DNA of 32,430 nt from Algoriphagus sp. (GTDB taxonomy: Bacteria; Bacteroidota; Bacteroidia; Cytophagales; Cyclobacteriaceae), in the NCBI GenBank assembly GCA_021298245.1, contig JAJTDZ010000025.1:1-32430 (forward strand), given 5' to 3'. The notes below the pieces were generated by a model. It did not search any database. It saw nothing but the letters and a program-made list of their open reading frames with translations, and had not been told where the DNA came from. The position numbers and the translations under genes were made by a program. Positions within the stretch are counted from its first letter, which is position 1; each line of letters opens with the position of its first letter. Below, piece by piece: positions 8,554 to 17,890 of the stretch.

Positions 8554-9966
8554 ATGTTACGCATAGGTATGCAAATAACCCGAAATTCACCTTTGGTTAA
8601 GAGAATCATCTGTAGTGCTCTTTTCTTTTTCTTCCTGCTTCAGCATTCCACGTTTGCCCAAACCTCTTCCTGGAGCTCCCTTTTTAATGGAAAAGACCTA
8701 AGCGGATGGAAAGCAGTGGCTGGAAAAGCATCCTTCGAGGTGAAAGAGGGAGCTATCGAAGGTTCCTCCGTGTATGGAACAGGCAATACCTTTCTGATCA
8801 CCGATCAAATGTATTCGGACTTCATTTTGGAGCTTGAACTTAAAATCAATGACTTGAGCTCCAACAGTGGGGTGATGGTCAGAGGACAATTTGATCCCAG
8901 CAAGAGGAATGGAGAAGGCTTGGTCCTAGGCTATCAAGTAGAAGCTGATCCCACGCCCAGAGCCTGGTCAGGAGGAATTTACGACGAAGCAAGAAGAGGA
9001 TGGTTTTATCCCCTGGATTTGAATCCAAAAGCTAAATCAGCCTTTAAACTTGGAGAATGGAATACCTACAGGATAGAGGCCATTGGCAATACCATCAAAA
9101 CCTGGATCAATGGACAGGAAGTCGCCTATTTTATGGACGATATGGATGCCCAAGGATTTATCGGACTTCAAGTGCACAGCATTCAAAACAAATCCGAGGA
9201 AGGAAGAAAAACATCATTCAGAAATATTCGAATTCAAACTGAAAACCTTCGCCCTACGCCCTTCCGTGGAGAGGTATTTGTGGTCAGTACCCTGAGCAAT
9301 CAACTTTCCGAGGAGGAAAAAAATCAAGGCTGGAAACTTTTGTTTGATGGAAAAACAAGTGCAGGATGGATAGGTGCCTACAAAGAGACTTTTCCAGAAA
9401 AGGGATGGATCGTACAGGATGGGATCTTGACCATCCAAAAGTCGGACGGTAGCGAGGCCACTACTTACGGAGACATCGTCAGCAAAGAACTTTTCAGTGC
9501 TTTTGATTTGGCCTTTGATTTTAAACTTACAGAAGGGGCCAATAGCGGGGTGAAATATTTTGTCACACTTTCCGAAGGAAACAAAGGATCTGCTATAGGA
9601 CTTGAATACCAACTTTTAGACGATGTCCTACATCCCGATGCCAAAATGGGTAGGGATGGCAACCGTACCTTAGCTTCCTTGTATGACTTGATCAAGGCAG
9701 ATAAACAACCTCGCTTTGTAAGAAAAATAGGAGAATGGAATCAAGGAAGGATTCTGGTACATCCCAACAACAAGGTCGAACACTTCATCAATGGTGTCAA
9801 AGTACTGGAATATACCCGAGGATCCCAGGAGTTTAGAGACTTGGTAGCCATAAGCAAATATGCCATCTGGACCAATTTTGGCGAAGCTCCTCAGGGACGT
9901 ATCCTACTCCAAGACCATGGAAACGAGGTGAGTTTTAAAAATATAAAAATTAAGCCTTTAAAGTAA
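8554..9966 (+). CDS. Exported protein with two DUF1080 (3-keto-disaccharide hydrolase, LamG-like) domains
   Basis: This 470-residue exported protein has a signal peptide ending near HSTFAQ (~residue 36). Two copies of the DUF1080 domain follow, each a concanavalin-like beta sandwich. Copy 1 begins at LFNGKDLSGW (~43) and copy 2 at LFDGKTSAGW (~262). Each copy contains the family signatures NSGVMVRGQF or NSGVKYFV, GEWN(T/Q) and (I/F)INGQ/INGVK. Members of this family cleave glycosides already oxidised to the 3-keto form by a Gfo/Idh/MocA enzyme, and such an enzyme follows 24 bp downstream. Either ATG (8554 or 8569) could be the start. The leader that follows looks like a signal peptide in both cases. 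Substrate unknown; the glucuronate genes downstream make a glucuronide or similar glycoside plausible. Confidence 0.88.
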   Translation: MLRIGMQITRNSPLVKRIICSALFFFFLLQHSTFAQTSSWSSLFNGKDLSGWKAVAGKASFEVKEGAIEGSSVYGTGNTFLITDQMYSDFILELELKINDLSSNSGVMVRGQFDPSKRNGEGLVLGYQVEADPTPRAWSGGIYDEARRGWFYPLDLNPKAKSAFKLGEWNTYRIEAIGNTIKTWINGQEVAYFMDDMDAQGFIGLQVHSIQNKSEEGRKTSFRNIRIQTENLRPTPFRGEVFVVSTLSNQLSEEEKNQGWKLLFDGKTSAGWIGAYKETFPEKGWIVQDGILTIQKSDGSEATTYGDIVSKELFSAFDLAFDFKLTEGANSGVKYFVTLSEGNKGSAIGLEYQLLDDVLHPDAKMGRDGNRTLASLYDLIKADKQPRFVRKIGEWNQGRILVHPNNKVEHFINGVKVLEYTRGSQEFRDLVAISKYAIWTNFGEAPQGRILLQDHGNEVSFKNIKIKPLK

Positions 9967-9990
9967 TTTCACCATAAAACTTTGGAAAGC

Positions 9991-11340
9991 ATGTCCAAAT
10001 CAAATAGAAGATCATTTATAAAGAAAAGTGCAGCGATGACCCTAGGCCTATCTGCTCTAGGAGCGGTGGGATTTTCCCCCAAATCATACGCACGAATCTT
10101 GGGAGCAAACGACCGACTAAACGTGGCCATTGCAGGCTTGGGGCGTCGATTGGGTGCATTTTACGAGCCTATAGGATTGAAGAGCAGTAACGTCAATTTG
10201 CTTTACCTCTGCGATGCCATGCAGTCTCAAATGCCCAAGGCAGCGAAAAACTTTGAAAAATGGATTGATTACCAACCCAAGCAAGAGCAAAATATCTTCA
10301 AAGTATTGGATGACAAGGAGGTAGATGTACTCATCAATGCCACCCCTGATCACTGGCATGCTCCAGGCACCTGGCTAGCCCTAGAAAGGGGAAAACACGT
10401 GTATGTGGAGAAGCCATGTTCCCACAACCCCAGAGAAGGCGAAGTCTTGGTAGCTCTCCAAAAAAAGTACAATAAGGTGGTACAGATGGGCAATCAGCAG
10501 CGTTCAGCACCCGAAAGCCGGGAAGTTATTGCAGCCATCCATCAAGGAGCCATAGGGAAAGCATACTTGGCTAAGGCATTTTACTCCAATGCTAGAGGGG
10601 CGGTACCTAATCCCATTCCCCAAGCACCACCCGAGGGTTTGGATTGGGAACTGTTTCAAGGTCCTGCTCCCCGAAAACCCTACATGCACGATACCTGGGA
10701 CTACAATTGGCATTGGTACGGATGGGATTATGGAACTGGGGAAACAGGCAACAATGCTACCCACGAATTGGACGTGGCACGCTGGGCTTTGCAAGTAGAT
10801 TTTCCTCAACAGGTATCCGTGGTCGCTGGAAAAATGCATTTTCCAGAGGATGGTTGGACCATGTACGACACCATGGATGCCACCTTTACCTTTGAAAATG
10901 GACTCAGCATCCAATGGGATGGGAAAAGCAGAAACAACTATAAAACGTACGGTTCAGACAGAGGCACCATCATCTATGGTACAGAAGGGACTGTCTATGT
11001 GGATAGAAATGGATACCGCATGATGGACCGCAGTGGCAAAGAAATCAAATCAAATAAAGCCAAAACCCAAGAAGCAGGTACTGCCTTGGGCGGAGGGGGA
11101 GACATGAGTACCCTACACATTGTCAATTTCTTCAATGCAGTACGAGGACTCGAAAAACAAAATTCTACCATAGAAGAAGGGGCTACCTCTACCCTTCTTT
11201 GCCACTTGGCCAATATCAGCAGCCGTACAGGAGAAACCTTACGTTGTGATCCAAAAAATGGACATATCCTAAACTCCAAAAAAGCCATGGCCCTATGGAG
11301 TAGAGCGTACGAAAAAGGTTGGGCGCCTCCCGGCTTATAA
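9991..11340 (+). CDS. Tat-exported Gfo/Idh/MocA-family oxidoreductase
   Basis: This NAD(P)-dependent sugar oxidoreductase has 449 residues from the ATG at 9991; a TTG three codons upstream is less likely. A twin-arginine signal (NRRSFIKKSAAMTLGLSAL) predicts export of the folded, cofactor-loaded protein. The Rossmann motif AIAGLGRRLGAF follows (~residue 46), then TPDHWHAPGTW and the catalytic VEKPC motif (~140), where the Lys is the family's active-site residue. The C-terminal substrate-binding domain includes ETGNNATHELDVARWAL, carrying the expected active-site His. Family members oxidise a sugar hydroxyl, often C3. Next to a DUF1080 protein, this suggests oxidation of glycosides before cleavage. 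The two genes sit 24 bp apart and are probably co-transcribed. The substrate cannot be read from sequence. Confidence 0.92.
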   Translation: MSKSNRRSFIKKSAAMTLGLSALGAVGFSPKSYARILGANDRLNVAIAGLGRRLGAFYEPIGLKSSNVNLLYLCDAMQSQMPKAAKNFEKWIDYQPKQEQNIFKVLDDKEVDVLINATPDHWHAPGTWLALERGKHVYVEKPCSHNPREGEVLVALQKKYNKVVQMGNQQRSAPESREVIAAIHQGAIGKAYLAKAFYSNARGAVPNPIPQAPPEGLDWELFQGPAPRKPYMHDTWDYNWHWYGWDYGTGETGNNATHELDVARWALQVDFPQQVSVVAGKMHFPEDGWTMYDTMDATFTFENGLSIQWDGKSRNNYKTYGSDRGTIIYGTEGTVYVDRNGYRMMDRSGKEIKSNKAKTQEAGTALGGGGDMSTLHIVNFFNAVRGLEKQNSTIEEGATSTLLCHLANISSRTGETLRCDPKNGHILNSKKAMALWSRAYEKGWAPPGL

Positions 11341-11435
11341 ACTTTTGACCCCGTCACACCAAAACCATAACAGGGTAATAATTGATAAATGCTACCCAGT
11401 AAAACGATAACACAAAGCATTCCTCCTTTTTGTAC

Positions 11436-12880
11436 ATGACTTCTTTAGCTCAGCAGGTTCCTTTCCTTTCCGATCATTTTTTGTTGCAAAATGAGTACTC
11501 CAAATTGCTTTACCACGAGTATGCCAAAACACTCCCTATTGTAGATTACCACAACCACCTGCCTCCAGCAGAAATTGCCAGCAATAGGAAGTTTGAAAAT
11601 ATCACTGCCCTCTGGTTGGCAGGGGATCACTACAAATGGAGAGCCATGCGAACCCTAGGCTTGGAAGAGCAATACATCACCGGATCAGCTAGTGATCCAA
11701 TAAAATTTGAAAAATGGGCCTATACCCTGCCCTTTACCCTGAGAAACCCCTTGTACCACTGGAGCCACATGGAATTGCAGCGTTACTTTGGTATTTCAGA
11801 CCTGCTTAGTCCTTCCAATGCCTCTGCGATTTATGTTCAGACCACTGAGGCACTTCAAGAGGAAAGTTTTCGTACCCGAGGACTTTTGCAGAAAATGAAG
11901 GTAGAAGTGGTCTGCACCACGGACGATCCTACAGACTCTTTGGCACATCATGTAGACTTTTACCGACAAGGGGATTCCATGCACATGTATCCTACCTTTC
12001 GTCCTGACAAGCCTTGGGTCTTCAAGAGCCATCTTCCTATCGCTCCTACCTAGAAAAATTAGAACAGGCGGTAGGTTTTGCCATCACCTCCTTAGACACA
12101 CTACTGGAAGCCCTATCCAATCGAATAGAATATTTCCATCATCGGGGCTGTAGAGTGGCAGATCATGGATTAGAAAAACTTTATTTTTCTGAAAACAAAG
12201 GTTTTTCAAGCGATCAAATTTTTAAGAAGATGCTACGTGGAGAAGTGGCTACGGGGGCTGAACAAGAGTATTTTACTTTTTCAATACTTCGTCACCTGTG
12301 TAGAATTTATCATGCCAAAGGCTGGGTGCAGCAATTCCACCTTGGTGCCCTTCGCAATACCAACAGCCGCATGTTGGGCTCTTTGGGCCCAGATACAGGA
12401 TTTGATTCTATTGGAGATTTTGACCAAGCCTTGAATTTGGCCAGATTTTTAAATGACCTGGATGCAAGCAACCAATTGACCAAAACCATCATTTACAACC
12501 TAAATCCTAGAGACAACGAGGTCTTTGCCACCATGATTGGGAATTTCAACGATGGATCTGTCAAAGGAAAAATACAATACGGCTCGGGCTGGTGGTATTT
12601 GGATCAAAAAGATGGCATGGAAAAGCAATTGAATACCCTTTCCAACATGGGTCTCCTAAGTTGTTTTGTAGGAATGCTTACTGACTCCAGAAGCTTTCTT
12701 TCTTTCCCAAGACACGAATATTTTCGAAGGATTTTATGCCAGTTGTTTGGCCAAGAAGTAGCGCGAGGAGAATTGCCCTGGGATGAAAAATGGATTGGAA
12801 AAATTATCCAAGACATCTGCTACTACAATGCAAAGAATTATTTCGAGTTTAATTCCAATCACTACAGCAAAAGCCTATGA
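11436..12880 (+). pseudogene. uxaC: Glucuronate (uronate) isomerase UxaC, frameshifted
   Basis: UxaC converts D-glucuronate to D-fructuronate, or D-galacturonate to D-tagaturonate, the first step of hexuronate catabolism. Two frames together cover the whole ~481-residue family length. The 5' part (11436 to ~12011) has the metal-binding motif VDYHNHLPPAEI, the pattern WRAMRTLG and ends in TFRPDK. The 3' part (from ~12012) carries ALGLQEPSSY, HHRGCRVADHG, QFHLGALRNTNSRM and GFDSIGD. One missing G at about 12011 (AAG-CC where AAG-GCC restores DKALGL) explains the break; nothing else is damaged. The 3' end overlaps the SDR start by 4 bp (ATGA), so translation of the operon appears coupled. It may be a sequencing error or a real mutation. 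ATG at 11436 is preferred to TTG at 11430. Confidence 0.88.
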
Positions 12881-13698
12881 ATTCCTCTCCATCCTTTTCC
12901 TTGAAGGGAAAGAAAATCTTATTTTCTGGCGCAACGGGTGTTTTGGGTAAAGAAATGGCTCTTTATTTGGCCCAGCAGGAAGCCAGCGTTTTGCTTTTGG
13001 GAAGAAACCCAAAAAAAATAAACGATTTGAGAGACTTGATTAGCAGTGCAGGAGGTAAGGCATGGGCCTATTGTGCCGATGTCACCGATGAGGAGGCCTT
13101 GCAAAAAGTAGCCCAGATCATTGCTTCCCAACACGAATCACTGGACACCTTGATCAATGCAGCAGGCGGAAACATGCCAGGAGCCGTGATCCGACCTGAG
13201 CAAACATTTTTGGATTTGGATAGCCAGGCCTTGAGGGAAGTGCTAGACCTGAATTACTTGGGTACTGTTTTTCCGATCAAGGTATTTCTTCCACTACTGC
13301 TTAAAAATAAAAAGGGTACAATTCTGAATATCAGTTCCATGGCTGCCACCCGACCCATGACTCGCGTGATGGGCTATGCTTCAGCCAAAGCTGCTATTGA
13401 TAATTTGACCAAGTGGCTAGCCGTGGAGCTCACAAGCAAATATGGACCAAGTTTTCGGGTGAATGCCTTGGCTCCAGGTTTTTTCTTGACCGAACAAAAT
13501 CGAACCCTACTCACCGAAACCGATGGAAGCTTAACCCAAAGAGGGCAGCAAATCATCAGCCATACCCCGATGAATCGATTTGGACAGCCTGAAGATTTAT
13601 TAGGTGCCTTACATTGGCTATGCAGCGATGCTTCATCCTTTGTGACCGGCACTATCGTCACAGTAGATGGGGGATTTAGTGCCTATGCTGGAGTTTAA
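12877..13698 (+). CDS. SDR-family oxidoreductase, probable D-mannonate (fructuronate) oxidoreductase
   Basis: This 273-residue short-chain dehydrogenase has the NAD(P) motif SGATGVLGKEMA (~residue 18), NAAGGNMPG, the catalytic Ser (LNISSMAA) and the YASAKAA Tyr/Lys pair (~166-170), followed by APGFFLTEQN. Its place between uxaC and uxuA points to reduction of D-fructuronate to D-mannonate, a role known for SDR proteins in Gram-positive uronate operons in place of the classical long-chain UxuB. Its start overlaps the uxaC stop by 4 bp. The function is inferred from context as much as from sequence; a gluconate 5-dehydrogenase-like activity is the main alternative. Confidence 0.85.
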   Translation: MNSSPSFSLKGKKILFSGATGVLGKEMALYLAQQEASVLLLGRNPKKINDLRDLISSAGGKAWAYCADVTDEEALQKVAQIIASQHESLDTLINAAGGNMPGAVIRPEQTFLDLDSQALREVLDLNYLGTVFPIKVFLPLLLKNKKGTILNISSMAATRPMTRVMGYASAKAAIDNLTKWLAVELTSKYGPSFRVNALAPGFFLTEQNRTLLTETDGSLTQRGQQIISHTPMNRFGQPEDLLGALHWLCSDASSFVTGTIVTVDGGFSAYAGV

Positions 13699-13736
13699 AA
13701 ATTAGTGATTGAATTCAACCCTCAAATCAAATTCCC

Positions 13737-14924
13737 ATGACCTATAGAATGGAACAGACCATGCGCTGGTATGGACCAAAAGATCCAGTAAGCCTCAAAG
13801 ATATCGCCCAATGCGGTGCCACAGGGGTAGTTACTGCCCTCCACCACATCCCCAATGGAGCAGTATGGTCCCGAGAAGAAATTAGTTTGAGAAAAAATGA
13901 AATTGAAAAAGCGGGACTTACCTGGTCTGTGGTAGAATCTGTTCCGGTACACGAACAAATAAAAACGCGTTCAGGGGCTTACCTTCAACTTATTGAAAAC
14001 TACAAGCAAACCTTGAGAAACCTAGCAGCTGAGGGTATTTTCACCGTTTGCTACAACTTCATGCCGATTTTAGATTGGACCAGGACCAACTTAGAATACG
14101 AACTTCCCAATGGAGCTAAGGCCTTGCTGTACGAAAAGAAAGCGGTTATAGCCTTTGATCTTTTTATTCTTCAACGGCCTGAAGCACACTTGGAGTACTC
14201 CGCAGAAGAAATAGCTGCCACAGAAGCCTACTACCAAAGTTTAGGTCCAGAATCAAAACAAATGATTTTGGACAATATCCTCAAAGGACTCCCCGGTTCA
14301 GAAATTGGCTATACCTTGGAGGAGTTTAAAGAAATGTTGAAAACCTATGATGGGATTGATGCCGAACAACTTGCAAGGCATTTGCGACTTTTTTTAGATG
14401 CCATTACCCCCGTAGCAGAAGAAGTGGGCTGCTACTTGTGTATCCACCCGGATGATCCTCCCTTTTCTTTGTACGGCTTACCCAGAGTGGTCAGCACTGC
14501 ATCAGATGCCAGACGAATTCTTAGCCAAACCCCAAGCCAACACAATGGGCTGACCTTTTGTACGGGAAGTTATGGCGTTCGGGAAGACAATGATCTACCT
14601 GCTATGGTACGGGAATTTGGAGAACGCATTCATTTTCTCCATCTGCGAAGTACAAGAAGAGATGCGGAAGGAAATTTTTACGAAGACAACCACCTAGAAG
14701 GCAATGTAGACATGGTAGCTGTCATACAGGAAGTACTCCGCTGGCAAGAAATACGAAAAAAGAGAATTCCCATGCGCCCAGATCATGGACACCAACTCCT
14801 CGACGACCTACATAAGAAGAGCGCTAACCCAGGATATACGGCCATTGGCAGGCTAAAGGGTTTGGCGGAGCTCAGAGGGGTAGAAGAAGCCTTGCTTTGG
14901 ATGAGAGATAAAAAGAAATCTTAA
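13737..14924 (+). CDS. uxuA: Mannonate dehydratase UxuA
   Basis: UxuA dehydrates D-mannonate to 2-keto-3-deoxy-D-gluconate using a divalent metal (Fe or Mn). The protein has 395 residues, the normal size. Family signatures are clear: [57 protein letters not shown] near the N-terminus, and [25 protein letters not shown] and [10 protein letters not shown] at the metal/active site. The start may be the ATG at 13737 or the one at 13746 (MEQTMRW), which matches family starts better. It lies 38 bp after the SDR gene and closes the glucuronate module. KDG kinase and aldolase are not in the window. Confidence 0.96.
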   Translation: MTYRMEQTMRWYGPKDPVSLKDIAQCGATGVVTALHHIPNGAVWSREEISLRKNEIEKAGLTWSVVESVPVHEQIKTRSGAYLQLIENYKQTLRNLAAEGIFTVCYNFMPILDWTRTNLEYELPNGAKALLYEKKAVIAFDLFILQRPEAHLEYSAEEIAATEAYYQSLGPESKQMILDNILKGLPGSEIGYTLEEFKEMLKTYDGIDAEQLARHLRLFLDAITPVAEEVGCYLCIHPDDPPFSLYGLPRVVSTASDARRILSQTPSQHNGLTFCTGSYGVREDNDLPAMVREFGERIHFLHLRSTRRDAEGNFYEDNHLEGNVDMVAVIQEVLRWQEIRKKRIPMRPDHGHQLLDDLHKKSANPGYTAIGRLKGLAELRGVEEALLWMRDKKKS

Positions 14925-14981
14925 TCAGATTTACTCTTTCCATACAAAATGATCCATACAAGGGTTTATATTTAAAATTAT

Positions 14982-16763
14982 ATGGCAGCCTTCTATTCTA
15001 AAAGAGACCTTTATTACCAGCTGTTTGAAAACCAAAATTGCCTGGAGCTAACTTCCTATCCCTATTTTTCTGATCATTCCTATGAAACCTTCTCCTTGGT
15101 TTTGGATGCTGCCGCACAGCTTGCAGAAAAATCCATGTACCCCATTTTCAGAGAGATGGATAGGCAGGAACCACAGTGGACACACGGAGAAGTCAAGGTT
15201 CATCCCGATTTGAAGGCCATCATCCGGCAATTTGGCCAAGACGGTTGGATCAATGCCATATTCTCCTACGAAGAAGGGGGACAGCAACTTCCATGGACCA
15301 TACACATGGGGGCAGGGTTTATTTTTCAAGCTGCAAATTATTCGGCAAGTGTTTTCCCCTTTTTAACTACTGGAGCTGCCAACCTCATTCGTACCTTTGG
15401 ATCCAAAGAATTACAAGATTCCTATACCCCAAAAATGTATAGCGGGGAATGGCAAGGCACCATGGCCTTGACCGAACCTGACGCGGGAAGCTCCCTTTCT
15501 GACTTGAGTACCAAAGCCATTCCTACTCCAAAAGAAGGAGTTTATTCCATACAAGGACAGAAAATCTACATCTCCGCTGGGGATCACAATGCCTGTGAGA
15601 ATATCATCCATTTGATGCTTGCCAGAATAGAGGGCGCCCCTCCAGGTACCAAAGGCATTTCCCTTTTTGTAGTACCTAAAATCCGATTAGATGGCACGGC
15701 CAACGATGTGCTCACCCAAGGCATTTATCATAAAATGGGATACAAGGGAGCTCCCATTGTCCATTTGATGATGGGTAGCGAAGGAGCTTGCGAGGGATTT
15801 CTCGTGGGAGAACCCCACCAAGGGCTTAGGTACATGTTTCAGATGATGAATGAAGCCCGCTTGGGAATTGGGATGAATGCCACCGCCATCGCTACTGCAG
15901 CCTACCAAGCTTCTTTAAGCTATGCCAAGCAGCGTCCTCAAGGAAGAAGGCTTACGGAAAAAGACATTTCCAAACCACAAGTACCCATCATTGAGCATGC
16001 GGATGTGAAGCGAATGCTTTTGTTTCAAAAAAGTATGTGCGAAGGATCCTTGGCCTTGCTCATCTATTGCGGACTCCTGGCAGACAAAGTATCACAAGAG
16101 ACTAGTTTGGAATTAAAAAAAGAAGGAAAACTCCTCTTAGACGTATTGATTCCTATTGCAAAAACGTATCCCTCGGAAATGGGTATACAAAGTACCTCCA
16201 TGGCCATCCAAGTCTTGGGAGGAGCCGGGTATACCACAGATTTTCCAACCGAACAATACTTTAGGGAGTCAAGAATACATCCCATCCACGAAGGAACCAC
16301 AGGAATTCATGGATTGGACTTGCTAGGCAGAAAACTATTTTTGGAAGATGGTCTGGGCTGGAAGATGCTGCACAGGGAAATGGAAAAATCCCTACAAGAA
16401 GCACTAGCTTTTGAAGAATTGAAAACGATTACCAGCTCCTTCCAGCATTATTTTCAATCCTTTTTCCAAGCTACTGTAGGCTTACTAGAGAAAAGAGACC
16501 TAGGCCCCCTAGTGCTGTTGGCAGACGCCACCCTTTTCCTAGAAGCTGCAGGGATCCTCTGCCAGGCATGGATGTGGCTGAAGCAAGCAAGTACCTCTCA
16601 AAAAGCCTTACTTCAAGGCGCTACAGATCCAGATTTTCATTTGGGGAAAATAGAAACGGCAAGGTATACCATGGAATACGAATTGATCAAATTAAAGGGC
16701 CTCATGGAACGTTTTACTGCTTCTTCCTACCCTACCCTTTCCATGAAAAATGAGTGGTTTTGA
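14982..16763 (+). CDS. Acyl-CoA dehydrogenase with C-terminal extension
   Basis: This 593-residue flavoprotein would catalyse alpha,beta-dehydrogenation of an acyl-CoA in the cytoplasm and pass electrons to ETF. After the helical N-terminal domain, MALTEPDAGSSLSDL (161-175) is the FAD-binding signature. RLGIGMNATAIATAAY lies in the C-terminal helical domain. The IHEGTTGIHG motif (~432-441) holds the probable catalytic Glu. About 130 residues beyond the usual ~390-residue core form the extra C-terminal helical domain of the ~600-residue subfamily. Chain-length preference cannot be read. The gene stands between unrelated pathways, and no partner thiolase or hydratase is nearby. Confidence 0.93.
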   Translation: MAAFYSKRDLYYQLFENQNCLELTSYPYFSDHSYETFSLVLDAAAQLAEKSMYPIFREMDRQEPQWTHGEVKVHPDLKAIIRQFGQDGWINAIFSYEEGGQQLPWTIHMGAGFIFQAANYSASVFPFLTTGAANLIRTFGSKELQDSYTPKMYSGEWQGTMALTEPDAGSSLSDLSTKAIPTPKEGVYSIQGQKIYISAGDHNACENIIHLMLARIEGAPPGTKGISLFVVPKIRLDGTANDVLTQGIYHKMGYKGAPIVHLMMGSEGACEGFLVGEPHQGLRYMFQMMNEARLGIGMNATAIATAAYQASLSYAKQRPQGRRLTEKDISKPQVPIIEHADVKRMLLFQKSMCEGSLALLIYCGLLADKVSQETSLELKKEGKLLLDVLIPIAKTYPSEMGIQSTSMAIQVLGGAGYTTDFPTEQYFRESRIHPIHEGTTGIHGLDLLGRKLFLEDGLGWKMLHREMEKSLQEALAFEELKTITSSFQHYFQSFFQATVGLLEKRDLGPLVLLADATLFLEAAGILCQAWMWLKQASTSQKALLQGATDPDFHLGKIETARYTMEYELIKLKGLMERFTASSYPTLSMKNEWF

Positions 16764-16867
16764 TGTACTTTTACAATTCAGCAGCGGCTGTTGAGTCTAG
16801 AAGAAAATTAAAAATGAATTCCTATTCCATGCAACTGATAATCGTCCATAACTCTTGAAATAAATCC

Positions 16868-17818
16868 ATGAAAAGAGTATTAGTAAGTGGAGGAGCTGGA
16901 TTTTTAGGTAGTCACCTTTGTGATCGACTACTTCAAGAAGGGAATTATGTCCTTTGCATGGATAATTTTTTCTCAGGGAATAAGCAAAACATTGAAAAAC
17001 TATTAGAAAATAGAAATTTTGAGTTGATTCAGGAGGATGTTAGAAAGCCCTTGTCCCTACAAGTAGATGAAATCTACAACTTGGCATGTCCTGCCTCTCC
17101 ACAACTTTACCAAAAATACCCCATAGAAACCTTTACCACTTCCATTCTTGGAGCCATGAATTTGCTTGAGCTTGCCAAAGTCAATGGGTCGAAAATCCTT
17201 CAAGCCTCTACTTCCGAAGTTTATGGAAACCCCGAAATCCATCCTCAACCGGAATCCTATTTTGGAAATGTAAATCCTATAGGCCCACGGGCCTGTTACG
17301 ACGAAGGGAAAAGAGGAGCAGAAACTTTATTTTTTGATTACTTCAGAATGCATGAGGTCCCCATAAAAGTGATGCGGATATTCAATACTTACGGACCTCG
17401 CATGAGCGCTAAAGACGGCAGAGTAGTCTCCAGTTTAATTCTACAAGCCTTGAAAGGAGAAGACCTAAGTATACTAGGTGACGGAAAGCAAACCCGATCT
17501 TTTTGCTATGTGGAAGACACCATAGAAGCCATGATAAGGCTAATGAAAACTCCAAACAATATTACTGGCCCTATCAATATTGGAAATTCCAATGAGTGCT
17601 CTATTCTGGTGTTGGCACATCTTATTCTAGAACTTACCCAAAGTAAGAGTAAGTTGATTTTTCTCCCCTCTTCACCAGATGACCCCAAACAACGAAAGCC
17701 TCAACTTTTACGTGCAAAGGAAGAGTTGAATTGGGAACCTCGTATTTCTTTAAAAGAAGGATTACAAAAAACCATAGCCTATTTTGAGGCCAGCTTGAAT
17801 TCGCCTGAAACTCTTTGA
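16868..17818 (+). CDS. UDP-glucuronate decarboxylase (UDP-xylose synthase), extended SDR
   Basis: This 316-residue extended SDR has the NAD motif GGAGFLG (8-14), STSEVYG (114-120) and the catalytic pair Y144/K148 in RACYDEGKRGAE. The run DEGKR with NPIGPR and the downstream RIFNTYGPRM, DGRVVSS and GDGKQTRSFCYVED match UDP-glucuronic acid decarboxylases, which make UDP-xylose from UDP-glucuronate. This product feeds cell-surface polysaccharide synthesis. No glycosyltransferase or polysaccharide operon is adjacent. A generic nucleotide-sugar epimerase or dehydratase is the alternative, but the motif set favours the decarboxylase. Confidence 0.9.
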   Translation: MKRVLVSGGAGFLGSHLCDRLLQEGNYVLCMDNFFSGNKQNIEKLLENRNFELIQEDVRKPLSLQVDEIYNLACPASPQLYQKYPIETFTTSILGAMNLLELAKVNGSKILQASTSEVYGNPEIHPQPESYFGNVNPIGPRACYDEGKRGAETLFFDYFRMHEVPIKVMRIFNTYGPRMSAKDGRVVSSLILQALKGEDLSILGDGKQTRSFCYVEDTIEAMIRLMKTPNNITGPINIGNSNECSILVLAHLILELTQSKSKLIFLPSSPDDPKQRKPQLLRAKEELNWEPRISLKEGLQKTIAYFEASLNSPETL

Positions 17819-17849
17819 TTCCTGCCTGCGGCAAAGAGATAAAAAGAAG

Positions 17850-17857
17850 TACTTTTG
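17850..17857 (+). promoter_or_regulatory. Candidate -7 box (TACTTTTG) for the TerC-family gene
   Basis: TACTTTTG is an exact match to TAnnTTTG, 33 bp before the ATG at 17891. The predicted transcript start is about 17861, giving a leader of some 30 nt. No clear -33 TTTG at standard spacing. The leader is too short for a manganese riboswitch of the kind found before alx in other bacteria. Confidence 0.45.
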
Positions 17858-17890
17858 CAAATCAATTAATCTCTGGAATTTCCTTATCCT

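Noticed and set aside
16766-16790. TACTTTTA box and CAGCAGCGGCTG palindrome after the acyl-CoA dehydrogenase
   Set aside because: The box is imperfect and the palindrome is short with no T-run, too weak to call as promoter or terminator.
17819-17890. Possible manganese (yybP-ykoY) riboswitch before the TerC-family gene
   Set aside because: The gap is only 72 bp and the predicted leader about 30 nt, too short for the riboswitch, and its conserved loops are not seen.
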